DNA from: Clostridia bacterium
GTDB taxonomy: Bacteria > Bacillota > Thermoanaerobacteria > Thermoanaerobacterales > Thermoanaerobacteraceae
Length of the DNA: 40,567 nt
NCBI GenBank assembly: GCA_012840485.1
Contig: DULG01000039.1
Span: 1-40,567 of the forward strand
Direction: 5' to 3'
Made by a program: the position numbers and the translations under genes. Below the pieces are notes generated by a model, which saw nothing but the letters and a program-made list of their open reading frames with translations, was not told where the DNA came from and did no database searches. This document shows positions 17,003 to 26,653 of the stretch, piece after piece (within the stretch, counting starts at the first letter, position 1; every line of letters starts with the position of its first letter).

Positions 17003-18234
17003 TTTTTTAACGCCTCTTCTATATTTATCATTCCACTACCTTGGGTCCATAGACCTGCCTCGTCAATTTTTGTAGCTGTTGCTTTTAATATATTTTTTAT
17101 TTGCACATTGGTCAAATGAGGATTTTTTTCTAGTAACAATGCTGCTGCTCCTGCTACCATTGGTGTTGCCATGGAAGTTCCTGTTGCTGTCCTATAAGCT
17201 TTGCTTATCATTATTTCATCTGTACCAAAGGGTACATTTCCAGAAGCAGTAGATACTATTTTTACTCCAGGAGCCACTACATCTGGTTTATACATATAAG
17301 GTCCTCCTCTTCCAGAAAATTTAGCTATTTCGTCATCACTTCTATCAGGAGTCCTTTTGTCATCGACTGCCCCTACTGTTATTGCATTTCTACTTGTACC
17401 AGGAGAAGTTATTGTATTGTAATTGGGGCCTGAATTTCCTGCTGCGATTGTCGCTACTAAGCCGTTTTTCCACAGAGTATCAATACCCCTCACCAGAGGG
17501 TCAAGAAAAGTAGGAAGAGAAGGAGTTTCTCCTATTGAAAGAGATACTATCTTTATATTGTATTTGTCTTTATTATCCAATATCCATTGCATTCCTGCTA
17601 ATATGTCAGAGGATAAGCCTCTACCATAAGCATCTAATACTTTTACTGATACTATATTAGCTTCTGGAGCTACTCCTTTGTATTTTCCGTTAGAAGCATA
17701 TCCGTTTCCTGCTGCATCTCCAGCTACGTGAGTGCCATGGCCGTTGTCGTCATAAGGCTGTTTTTTTCCGTTTACTACATCGTGAAATGCCACTATGCGA
17801 TTTTTTGGTTTAGTAAAATCAGGATGAGGATATATTCCTGTATCTAAAAAGGCAATTGTTACTCCTTTTCCTGTATAGCCTAAATCGTTGACTTTTCGAG
17901 AGGCAATTTCTTGTGTAGCGATGTTAAGCTGAAGCTTCACAGTTGAATCTTCTGCTATAAAATGGACTCCTTTTAGGGATGCAAAATTTTTTAGTTTGTC
18001 ACAAGGCAAATTTACTGACCAAGCTTTTATAATTGGTAGTTCAAATTTTATGCTGCCACCTATTTTTTCAATTCTTTTTTTTAAAGTTTCATAGGGAAGA
18101 TGGGAATACAAAATTACTGGAACACATTCACTTCTTAAATACAACGCTTTGCTTAAAAGCCTCTTGTCGATTTTATTAGTTACATAAATTTCTTTTGCCA
18201 TTTTTGAAAAAGCAAGTAAGGGAATTATATTCAT
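16996..18234 (-). CDS. Subtilisin-like serine protease, no signal peptide
   Basis: 412 residues, family S8. The catalytic triad is complete: Asp131 (IAFLDTGI), His166 (NGHGTHVAG) and Ser354 (GTSMATP), with oxyanion Asn267 in AAGNSGP. Residues 38-103 resemble an I9-type propeptide with an ILYSHLPYETLKKRI region. There is no signal peptide: the first residues (MNIIPLLAFSKMAKEIYV) are only weakly hydrophobic, so the enzyme may act in the cytoplasm or be exported by another route. The start chosen is the ATG seven bases after GGAAAGGAGG; an ATG two codons earlier is too close to that site. It converges on hutP. Confidence 0.92.
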   Translation of the reverse strand: MNIIPLLAFSKMAKEIYVTNKIDKRLLSKALYLRSECVPVILYSHLPYETLKKRIEKIGGSIKFELPIIKAWSVNLPCDKLKNFASLKGVHFIAEDSTVKLQLNIATQEIASRKVNDLGYTGKGVTIAFLDTGIYPHPDFTKPKNRIVAFHDVVNGKKQPYDDNGHGTHVAGDAAGNGYASNGKYKGVAPEANIVSVKVLDAYGRGLSSDILAGMQWILDNKDKYNIKIVSLSIGETPSLPTFLDPLVRGIDTLWKNGLVATIAAGNSGPNYNTITSPGTSRNAITVGAVDDKRTPDRSDDEIAKFSGRGGPYMYKPDVVAPGVKIVSTASGNVPFGTDEIMISKAYRTATGTSMATPMVAGAAALLLEKNPHLTNVQIKNILKATATKIDEAGLWTQGSGMINIEEALKKV

Positions 18235-18340
18235 TTGCATACCTCCTTTCCTGCTACTAACACAATATGTGAAATATAAAAATTTGCTAGTGCAAATTTT
18301 AAAAAGTGTCACCTTAATAAGTAATGTCATATTATGTATT

Positions 18341-18356
18341 AGGTCTGAAAAGACCT
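18341..18356 (+). other. Hairpin upstream of the small-protein cluster
   Basis: AGGTCT-GAAA-AGACCT is a perfect 6-bp stem with a GAAA tetraloop, 42 bases before the first small gene. It could stabilise the mRNA leader or block read-through. No convincing promoter hexamers were found in 18235-18397. Confidence 0.4.
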
Positions 18357-18397
18357 CCATATATAAAAGGCTGAAGCTTGAAAGGAGGAAAATGTTT

Positions 18398-18511
18398 ATG
18401 CCAGTAGATAAAAGCGGAGCTGGATTTGGCTGGTGGTTTTGGATCATAATAATAATTCTCTTGATCTTCTTGTTTGTACCAGGAATTATTGTTGAAGAAC
18501 CAAAGGCTTAA
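18398..18511 (+). CDS. Tiny membrane protein, 37 residues
   Basis: It starts MPVDKSGAGFGWWFW and continues as one hydrophobic span rich in Ile and Leu, ending FVPGIIVEEPKA. AAAGGAGG precedes it; ATG 18398 is preferred over 18392 because the spacing (nine bases) is better and the paralogue at 19073 also begins MP plus acidic residues. It resembles in design the small YjcZ-type sporulation membrane proteins, but I cannot assign it to that family. First of four small genes in a row. Confidence 0.75.
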   Translation: MPVDKSGAGFGWWFWIIIIILLIFLFVPGIIVEEPKA

Positions 18512-18544
18512 TTCAGGATAAAAAATGGTTAAAGGAGGATTAGT

Positions 18545-18730
18545 ATGGCAGGAACAAGCTCTGTTTTTGGTGAAACCAATTTGCTGTTTTTCTTCTTAAT
18601 ACTTGTTTTAGCGCTTGGTGGAGGCTGGCTGAATGTATCATGGTCTTTAGAAACATTGCTACTTTTCTTCATACTTCTTGTGATAATAATGGATGGCGGG
18701 TTGGGCTGGTTTTTCAATGAAGTAAAATAA
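18545..18730 (+). CDS. Small double-span membrane protein, 61 residues
   Basis: Two hydrophobic segments have the same pattern: ETNLLFFFLILVLAL near the start and LETLLLFFILLVIIM near the end, separated by GGGWLNVSWS. This looks like an internal duplication. The same pattern occurs twice in the protein at 18804. AAAGGAGG stands seven bases before ATG. I know no function. The stop is followed by a hairpin at 18737. Confidence 0.75.
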   Translation: MAGTSSVFGETNLLFFFLILVLALGGGWLNVSWSLETLLLFFILLVIIMDGGLGWFFNEVK

Positions 18731-18736
18731 AGTTAT

Positions 18737-18764
18737 AAGGGCTCTATCCTGTGGTAGAGCCCTT
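18737..18764 (+). terminator. Hairpin terminator in the small-protein cluster
   Basis: AAGGGCTCTA pairs perfectly with TAGAGCCCTT around an eight-base loop, just after the 61-residue gene. The following T-tract is short, so it may be a partial terminator. Confidence 0.65.
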
Positions 18765-18803
18765 TCTACTTAGGAAATTTTAATGTATATGGAGTGATAG
18801 AAT

Positions 18804-18983
18804 ATGACTTTATCTGGAGATACCCTTTTGTTTTTTTTCGTGATTTTAACGTTGGTACTAGATGTGAAATTCGAATTGGATAGCCTTCTATTTTTCTTTT
18901 TATTACTTGTAATTTTGCAACAAGAAAAACCGCGGGAAAAAGCAAAAAAATTTTTATGGTCATTGGCTGGAATCAATTTCTAG
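18804..18983 (+). CDS. Small double-span membrane protein, 59 residues
   Basis: It starts MTLSGDTLLFFFVILTLVL, then a second span DSLLFFFLLLVIL, then a basic tail (QQEKPREKAKKFLW). The doubled [ED]-x-LLFFF pattern makes it a paralogue of the protein at 18545. GGAGTGAT precedes ATG. It was too short for a simple length cut-off but has good ribosome-site support and a clear relative next door. Function unknown. Confidence 0.68.
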   Translation: MTLSGDTLLFFFVILTLVLDVKFELDSLLFFFLLLVILQQEKPREKAKKFLWSLAGINF

Positions 18984-19072
18984 TAACATCTAATCGTAGC
19001 TTTACGTATTATATTAGTAGCCCCACCCATAAAAAATTCCATGTCGTTTATTTTTGAAGGAGGGTAATATTT

Positions 19073-19183
19073 ATGCCAGAAGAAAAAGGAGTAGGTTTTG
19101 TAGCAGGATGGTTCTGGATTTTCATAATAATTATTTTAATATTTCTCTTTATTCCAGGGATAATTATTTGGGAAAAAAATTAG
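19073..19183 (+). CDS. Tiny membrane protein, 36 residues
   Basis: It starts MPEEKGVGFVAGWFWIF and ends LFIPGIIIWEKN. It is clearly related to the 37-residue protein at 18398: both have MP plus charged residues, GxGF, a WFWI entry into one Ile-rich span, and F-[VI]-PGII. GAAGGAGGG stands nine bases before ATG. So the cluster alternates two small protein types, A-B-B-A. Function unknown. Confidence 0.75.
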   Translation: MPEEKGVGFVAGWFWIFIIIILIFLFIPGIIIWEKN

Positions 19184-19191
19184 ACAAAAAT

Positions 19192-19222
19192 AGGGGTAGT
19201 CTATAATAATAGACTAGCCCCT
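19192..19222 (+). terminator. Hairpin after the last tiny gene
   Basis: AGGGGTAGTCTAT pairs with ATAGACTA-GCCCCT, with one bulged C, nine bases after the stop at 19183. No long T-tract follows. Confidence 0.6.
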
Positions 19223-19265
19223 TACATATACTTAGTAAGAGATTAAAAATTAGGGGGAATTTGTT

Positions 19266-20183
19266 TTGCAAAAGGAAATATTGTTAAAAATACTTGCAAT
19301 AGAGCTTTTAATAATAGCTTTTGTAAAATATCAGGTGATGGGAACAGAGGATTTCAAGGAAGAAAAAAAACTTTCAGAAGAGGAAAAGGATAAATTAGTT
19401 CCTCCGCAAGAAGAAAAAAAAGTAGCAGCAGATCTGTATGAAGTAATAAGCAAAGGAAAAGATTTTATGGGAAGTGTAAAGCCCTATTTAAACAAAAGGG
19501 ACCAGTATTATGTAGATATGTTTGCTAAAGTGGCAGAGATAATAGAAATACAAAAAAATTTAATGAGCCTTTCTGAAGAAGAAATTGAGACAGAAGAAAA
19601 AACTGAAGTTGATAAGATAGGGCTTTTAAAAGCAATAAAACCTTACATAACTGAGGATAAACAGGTTGTAATAGATAAATTTTTAAAATTTCATGAGGCC
19701 TTAAAAAATTTGCAAGAAAAGATGCAAAAGTATTCAAAGGAAGAGGATAAAAAAGAAAATATTTTTGATAAAATAGTTGATATTTATGAGGCTATAAGGC
19801 CTATAATTCCAGAAGATAAAATTGAAGAGACAGACAAATTGGCAAAGAATATAAAATTATTAGAGGTACTAAATAAAGCAGAGGGCATTATGAATAGCAC
19901 AAGAGAAGATAAAAAGCAAAATCAACTTCCTGCTAGAAAAGATAAAGAAGAACAGGGAGAAGAAGAAGAAACTGAGATAAAGGAGCATAAAGAAGAAAAT
20001 AAAGAGGAAAAAGATTCATTGACTCAAGACTTGCCAGACCAGCAGTTGGCAATTATAGATAATTTAAAGTTTATGTTGACAAAAGAGCAGCAACAGTATA
20101 TGTATAATATGATCAATTATCTTAAACAGCAGGGGTTAGTTAAATCTGAAGGCAAAAAAGAAGAAAAAAAGGAAGGGGAATAA
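19266..20183 (+). CDS. Acidic, Lys/Glu-rich repeat protein with N-terminal anchor
   Basis: 305 residues. Residues 4-21 are hydrophobic and could be a membrane anchor. The rest is highly charged. About four degenerate helical repeats of about 40 residues are visible: 62-100 (VKPYLNKRDQYYVDMF), 116-153 (IKPYITEDKQVVIDKF), 166-208 (IRPIIPEDKIEETDKL) and a shorter 261-291 (KFMLTKEQQQYMYNM). A Glu/Lys linker (210-250) separates the third and fourth. The start is TTG, eight bases after AGGGGG; no ATG fits. I know no family. It follows the tiny membrane proteins and may belong with them, perhaps in the spore or envelope, but this is only inference. Confidence 0.78.
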   Translation: MQKEILLKILAIELLIIAFVKYQVMGTEDFKEEKKLSEEEKDKLVPPQEEKKVAADLYEVISKGKDFMGSVKPYLNKRDQYYVDMFAKVAEIIEIQKNLMSLSEEEIETEEKTEVDKIGLLKAIKPYITEDKQVVIDKFLKFHEALKNLQEKMQKYSKEEDKKENIFDKIVDIYEAIRPIIPEDKIEETDKLAKNIKLLEVLNKAEGIMNSTREDKKQNQLPARKDKEEQGEEEETEIKEHKEENKEEKDSLTQDLPDQQLAIIDNLKFMLTKEQQQYMYNMINYLKQQGLVKSEGKKEEKKEGE

Positions 20184-20325
20184 ATTTTTCCCTGTATTTT
20201 TTTATTTTAAAATACAAAACAAAGAAATATGGTTTAAATCGATAAATAATGGCATAAAATTATAATATTTTGGGGAAAATCATAAATAATCAGACCATAT
20301 GGCTTAAAATGGGCTATAATCGGGT

Positions 20326-20354
20326 TTGATATGTTTTACCACTTAAATTAATAT
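20326..20354 (+). promoter_or_regulatory. Sigma-A promoter of groESL
   Basis: TTGATA (20326-20331), 17 bases, TAATAT (20349-20354). The start near 20361 lies just before the CIRCE element, so bound HrcA would block it. Confidence 0.85.
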
Positions 20355-20365
20355 AGAGATTGGGA

Positions 20366-20392
20366 TTAGCACTCACAGAAGCTGAGTGCTAA
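20366..20392 (+). promoter_or_regulatory. CIRCE operator (HrcA site)
   Basis: TTAGCACTC, nine bases, GAGTGCTAA: a perfect match to the CIRCE consensus. It gives HrcA-mediated repression of groESL that is relieved by heat. Confidence 0.97.
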
Positions 20393-20418
20393 CAAATGAA
20401 GGAGGAGGGATAAAGAGT

Positions 20419-20703
20419 ATGAGGTTAAAACCACTCGGAGACAGGATTGTAGTCAAAGTAATTCAAGCCGAAGAAGTTACAAAAGGTGGAGTTATTCTAC
20501 CAGGTACAGCTAAAGAGAAACCACAACAAGGGGAAGTTGTTGCAGTAGGGACAGGGCAATACATAGATGGCAAGAAAGTGGAATTGGAAGTAAAAGTTGG
20601 TGACAGAGTAATCTTCTCCAAGTATGCTGGGACAGAAGTTAAATTAGATGGTGAAGAATATTTACTTTTAAGAGAGAGCGATATTCTAGCAATTATCGAA
20701 TAA
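20419..20703 (+). CDS. groES: Co-chaperonin GroES
   Basis: 94 residues, the normal length. It starts [15 protein letters not shown] and has the mobile loop [18 protein letters not shown] that docks on GroEL, and [17 protein letters not shown] near the end. It is the seven-fold lid of the GroEL chamber in the cytoplasm. ATG 20419 is chosen because GGAGGAGGG precedes it and the protein then matches the family start; longer frames run into CIRCE. groEL follows after 14 bases. Confidence 0.98.
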   Translation: MRLKPLGDRIVVKVIQAEEVTKGGVILPGTAKEKPQQGEVVAVGTGQYIDGKKVELEVKVGDRVIFSKYAGTEVKLDGEEYLLLRESDILAIIE

Positions 20704-20711
20704 GGAGGTAG

Positions 20712-22343
<1,632 letters not shown>

Positions 22344-22345
22344 TC

Positions 22346-22377
22346 AAAAAAGGCTGAGTTGAGGCTCAGCCTTTTTT
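22346..22377 (+). terminator. Rho-independent terminator of groESL
   Basis: Stem GGCTGAG/CTCAGCC, extended by A and T runs, with a six-base loop; six T follow. Confidence 0.95.
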
Positions 22378-22389
22378 AGCTTTTAAAAC

Positions 22390-22418
22390 TTGACACTTTT
22401 ATTATTCTCTGATAAAAT
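22390..22418 (+). promoter_or_regulatory. Promoter of tRNA-Arg
   Basis: TTGACA (22390-22395), 17 bases, TAAAAT (22413-22418). It lies 20 bases before the tRNA. Confidence 0.85.
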
Positions 22419-22437
22419 ACTTTTGTAGCAAAATTAA

Positions 22438-22514
22438 GCGCCCGTAGCTCAGCAGGATAGAGCAGCAGTTTCCTAAACTGCGTGCCGGAGGTTCGAGTCC
22501 TCTCGGGCGCACCA
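22438..22514 (+). tRNA. tRNA-Arg (anticodon CCT)
   Basis: 77 bases including encoded CCA. The acceptor stem GCGCCCG/CGGGCGC is perfect. The D-arm, a five-pair anticodon stem (GCAGT/ACTGC) with loop TTCCTAA, and a T-arm with GTTCGAGTC are all present. Anticodon CCT (22472-22474) reads AGG, an arginine codon. The 3' end is next to a recombinase relic, a common integration setting. Confidence 0.97.
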
Positions 22515-22531
22515 TTTTTAAAACCCGTATA

Positions 22532-22681
22532 TTAAAAATGACCACAAAATGGACACATAAAAAATAATGACCTCTCAAAAGAGAGGTCATCTAATTTTTT
22601 TACTGCTTCTTTCTGCATATTAGGTAAAACATGGGAATAAATATGTAACATTGACTTGGCTGTGGTCCCAAGATCTTGACA
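22532..22681 (-). pseudogene. Tyrosine recombinase (integrase) C-terminal relic
   Basis: About 49 codons remain open on the minus strand, ending at TAA 22532-22534. LGTTAKSMLHIYSHVLP followed by NMQKEAVKKLDDL is the usual end of phage or ICE tyrosine recombinases, where LGH-xxxxT-xxxYxHV carries the catalytic His and Tyr. Here the Tyr is present (HIYSH) but the LGH His is replaced (LGTT), and a stop codon lies upstream (22682-22684). The remaining catalytic residues are absent. It lies 17 bases past the 3' end of tRNA-Arg and points toward it, as in an integrated element. The element itself seems to have been lost. Confidence 0.75.
22568..22601 (+). terminator. Terminator after tRNA-Arg, inside the integrase relic
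   Basis: TGACCTCTC-AAAA-GAGAGGTCA is a perfect 9-bp stem, then TCTAAT and seven T. It is 53 bases past the tRNA. Confidence 0.85.
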
Positions 22682-22717
22682 CTATCTTTTTGTGTCCATT
22701 ATATTGACATGGATCCA

Positions 22718-22749
22718 GTTCTGGGATACAATCGTTCTGGGATACAATC
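22718..22749. repeat. Perfect 16-bp tandem duplication
   Basis: GTTCTGGGATACAATC occurs twice with no spacer (22718-22733 and 22734-22749). It lies between the integrase relic and the S66 peptidase gene. It may be a replication slippage product or an operator; nothing decides between them. Confidence 0.7.
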
Positions 22750-22865
22750 CATAATAAAGACGCCTAAAAGTACTATTACAAACCTTGCAAAGAAACTAGC
22801 CTTTAAAACATTTATCCTTATAGAATATTGTTAGTATAGTTTGGAGCTTAATTGGGGAGTGTTGT

Positions 22866-23813
22866 ATGATAAAGCCAAAAGCATTAAAATTTGGTGATAC
22901 CTTAGGGGTTATTGCCCCAGCCAGTCCTACCAGCTCAGAGGAAAATGTAAAAAAAGCCCATAAAAAGCTAATGGACATGGGTTTCAAGGTGAAAATGGGA
23001 AAAAGCTGCTACGAACGTTATGGCTATCTTGCTGGAACTGATGACTTAAGGGCTGCAGATTTAAATAATATGTTTAGGGACAAAGAAGTGAATGGAATAA
23101 TATGTTTAAGAGGTGGTTATGGAACTCCACGAATTTTGGATTTAATAGATTATAAATTGATAAAAAATAATCCGAAGGTATTTATAGGATATAGCGATAT
23201 AACGGCCCTTCATATTGCAATCAATCAATTATCAAATTTAGTAACTTTCCATGGCCCCATGGTGACGTCAGATATTATTGGAACCTTTAGTGAATTTTCA
23301 AAGGATAGTTTATATAATTCTGTCCTTTACAATGGTTTTAATAAAACTATTAAAAACCCTGTAGGAGAAGAAATAAAAATAATCAACGGCGGTGTGGCAG
23401 AAGGTGTGATTATAGGAGGAAATCTATCCCTAATAGTAGCTACTTTAGGAACTCCTTATGAGATTCGTTTAAAGGGTAAAATATTATTCATAGAAGAAAT
23501 AGGAGAAGAACCCTATAGAATAGATAGAATGCTTACTCAGTTAAGGCTATCAGGCAAACTTCATGAAGCAGAAGGGATAATCCTTGGAGATTTTAAAAAC
23601 TGCATACCCAAAAGTCCTGAACCCTATGATTCTCTGACTTTGGAACAGGTAATAGAGGATATAATCAAGCCCCTGAATAAACCTACTCTATTCAATTTAA
23701 AAGCAGGTCATTGTGAACCTAAGGTAACCCTACCTTTTGGAGTGAAGGCAAGATTAGATGCCGATAAGGGGAAACTAACTCTATTAGAAAGACCAGTTAT
23801 TAACAATGGGTAG
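22866..23813 (+). CDS. LD-carboxypeptidase family protein (peptidase S66)
   Basis: 315 residues. The opening LGVIAPASPTS and LRGGYGTPRILDLIDY match S66 enzymes. The nucleophile Ser is residue 110 in FIGYSDITAL. The Glu of the triad is expected in FIEEIGEEPYRID (near 215-220) and the His in LKAGHCEPKVTLP (about 283). The family includes LdcA, which trims murein tetrapeptides in the cytoplasm, and MccF, which cleaves microcin C. The sequence alone does not choose between them. GGGGAGTG precedes ATG. Confidence 0.88.
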   Translation: MIKPKALKFGDTLGVIAPASPTSSEENVKKAHKKLMDMGFKVKMGKSCYERYGYLAGTDDLRAADLNNMFRDKEVNGIICLRGGYGTPRILDLIDYKLIKNNPKVFIGYSDITALHIAINQLSNLVTFHGPMVTSDIIGTFSEFSKDSLYNSVLYNGFNKTIKNPVGEEIKIINGGVAEGVIIGGNLSLIVATLGTPYEIRLKGKILFIEEIGEEPYRIDRMLTQLRLSGKLHEAEGIILGDFKNCIPKSPEPYDSLTLEQVIEDIIKPLNKPTLFNLKAGHCEPKVTLPFGVKARLDADKGKLTLLERPVINNG

Positions 23814-24204
23814 TTAAAAAGAAGTTAAAAATAAGGGAAAGAAATAGAGCACTTTAAGATATTTTATAAAAATGTAGTGACAACCAAATGACAACATGAC
23901 AACGCACGAAGCAAAAAGTTATAAAATACTGTGGTACAAAATGGAATATACAAAGCTTAAAAACCTTGAGAAATCAGCATTTTATAAACCACAATAATAT
24001 ATGGTCAAAAAAATTAACGAATAGATTAAAACATGTTAAAATTTTTAATAAAATATATTTGTATTACTTTAGAAAGTGAATAAAGATACTAGTTAAAAGA
24101 GTGGAACAAATACAGTAATGGGTTTGTGATAATCAGATGTCAGATACTTTTTCTTTTATCGTACCATAAAGGAATAGAGTAATAAAGGTGAAGTATTAAA
24201 AAAT
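23814..24204. other. Gene-free AT-rich region
   Basis: I see no reading frame with a ribosome site, no clear promoter and no strong terminator. A weak hairpin GTGAA-N-TTCAC (about 24189-24207) may end the GNAT gene on the minus strand. This may be decayed sequence, but I could recognise no relic in it. Confidence 0.4.
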
Positions 24205-24807
24205 TCACAACTCTTTTTCCATCTTAAAAAATTGAAAAATTTTGTCCTTAATCTTAAAAAAATCTGATTTTTCTATTATCCTATAACCTAATTTTTCATA
24301 AAGTTTAATCGCCTTTTCATTTTCTACTTCTACATCTAACACTATTCTTTTGCACTTTAGTTTTTTTGCCTCTTGTTCTATTTCCTCTAGCAGCTTATTT
24401 CCCAATCCAAGATTTCGAAACTCAGAATATACTGCAATATTGCTTAGGTAATATTCTTCTTTTGCAATTTTTCCTAATATCTTTGAAGCTTTAAATAAAA
24501 GAGGAAGCTTTCTTACAAAATCGAATTTTAAGTACTTAGCAAGAAGCAAACCAGTATTTAACTCTTCTTGCACCTTTTGTTCGAAATCATATCCTAAAGT
24601 CATGCCAGTTATTTTGTTATTTACTTCAATGAAAATCGAATGTTCAAAACTGAAGAAATTCTTAGGCTGTTTAAATAAATATTCCATTAATTCTTTTACT
24701 TTAGGTCCAAAAAGATAGGAAAAGAAAGAGGGAGCAGAAAGTAAAATGAGTTCAGAGAATTCTTTTGCATATTCAGGTTTTCCATTTTTTACAAAGATAT
24801 TATTCAT
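24205..24807 (-). CDS. GNAT family N-acetyltransferase
   Basis: 200 residues. The acetyl-CoA loop is seen as SEFRNLGLGNKLLEE (motif A, about 130-145, R/Q-x-x-G-x-G/A with Leu in one position). After it comes VLDVEVENEKAIKLYEKLGYRI, the normal end of a GNAT domain. The N-terminal half has the ITGMTLGYD strand. The substrate cannot be named. GGAGGAG precedes ATG on the minus strand. It is alone and divergent from guaB. Confidence 0.88.
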   Translation of the reverse strand: MNNIFVKNGKPEYAKEFSELILLSAPSFFSYLFGPKVKELMEYLFKQPKNFFSFEHSIFIEVNNKITGMTLGYDFEQKVQEELNTGLLLAKYLKFDFVRKLPLLFKASKILGKIAKEEYYLSNIAVYSEFRNLGLGNKLLEEIEQEAKKLKCKRIVLDVEVENEKAIKLYEKLGYRIIEKSDFFKIKDKIFQFFKMEKEL

Positions 24808-24892
24808 TTTTTACTCCTCCAAATATTCATCAAAATTTTGGATTATACCATAATTCTATCATAATCCAGAAGAAATGTTGAAAATTGTCCTG

Positions 24893-24921
24893 TTGACAGG
24901 GACATTGAAATTTGATATATT
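24893..24921 (+). promoter_or_regulatory. Promoter of guaB-guaA
   Basis: TTGACA (24893-24898), 17 bases, TATATT (24916-24921). Start near 24928, about 36 bases before the riboswitch aptamer. Confidence 0.82.
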
Positions 24922-24963
24922 GAATAATAAATTGTCGAGAAAAATGGATATTTTAAAAAGAAA

Positions 24964-25032
24964 GTCCATATAATCCTGGGAATATGGCACGGGAGTTTCT
25001 ACAAAGCAGCCGTAAACTGCTTTTCTATGGGC
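24964..25032 (+). promoter_or_regulatory. Guanine riboswitch aptamer upstream of guaB
   Basis: It has the purine-aptamer core ATATGGCACGGGAGTTTCTAC with GCCGTAAACTGC and TTCTATG. P1 is GTCCATA/TATGGGC. The base equivalent to position 74 of xpt is C (TTCTATG), which selects guanine over adenine. Guanine or hypoxanthine binding should lower guaB transcription by termination at 25053. Confidence 0.95.
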
Positions 25033-25052
25033 GGAATTTGCCTTTACTTTTT

Positions 25053-25080
25053 ACCTGAGGAATTCTGCCCTCGGGTTTTT
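25053..25080 (+). terminator. Riboswitch attenuator terminator of guaB
   Basis: ACCTGAGG/CCTCGGGT forms an 8-bp stem with one G-T pair and an eight-base loop, then five T. GGGCGGAATT (25029-25038), which overlaps the 3' strand of P1, can instead pair with AATTCTGCCC (25061-25070) to make an antiterminator. Confidence 0.88.
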
Positions 25081-25182
25081 AATTTTCAAATTGTATAAAC
25101 TGTAAAATTTTGAACCATTCTAATTAATTAGCAAAGATTTTATTTGATACATATGATATAATAAATCAAAAGGGAGATGTAA

Positions 25183-26640
<1,458 letters not shown>

Positions 26641-26653
26641 GAGGAGGATTTTG

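Noticed and set aside
18310-18337. Sporulation (sigma-K-like) promoter ahead of the tiny membrane proteins: CACC and CATATTATG.
   Set aside because: The spacing is two bases or more too short and the -10 is imperfect; the match is not better than chance in AT-rich DNA.
18235-18447. Extending the subtilase N-terminus upstream to 18447.
   Set aside because: The added stretch lacks a ribosome site and runs through the intergenic region; GGAAAGGAGG before 18234 fixes the shorter start.
23814-24204. Hidden gene or integrase relic in the gap after the S66 peptidase.
   Set aside because: Translations in all frames gave no recognisable protein segment, and no ribosome site is present.
24889-24905. 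Inverted repeat GTCCTGT/ACAGGGAC over the -35 of the guaB promoter as an operator.
   Set aside because: It needs a bulge and has no known matching repressor site; it may be chance, since TTGACA itself supplies part of it.
24964-25032. Adenine specificity of the purine riboswitches.
   Set aside because: Both aptamers have C at the position that pairs with the ligand (TTCTATG and GACTATG), which selects guanine.
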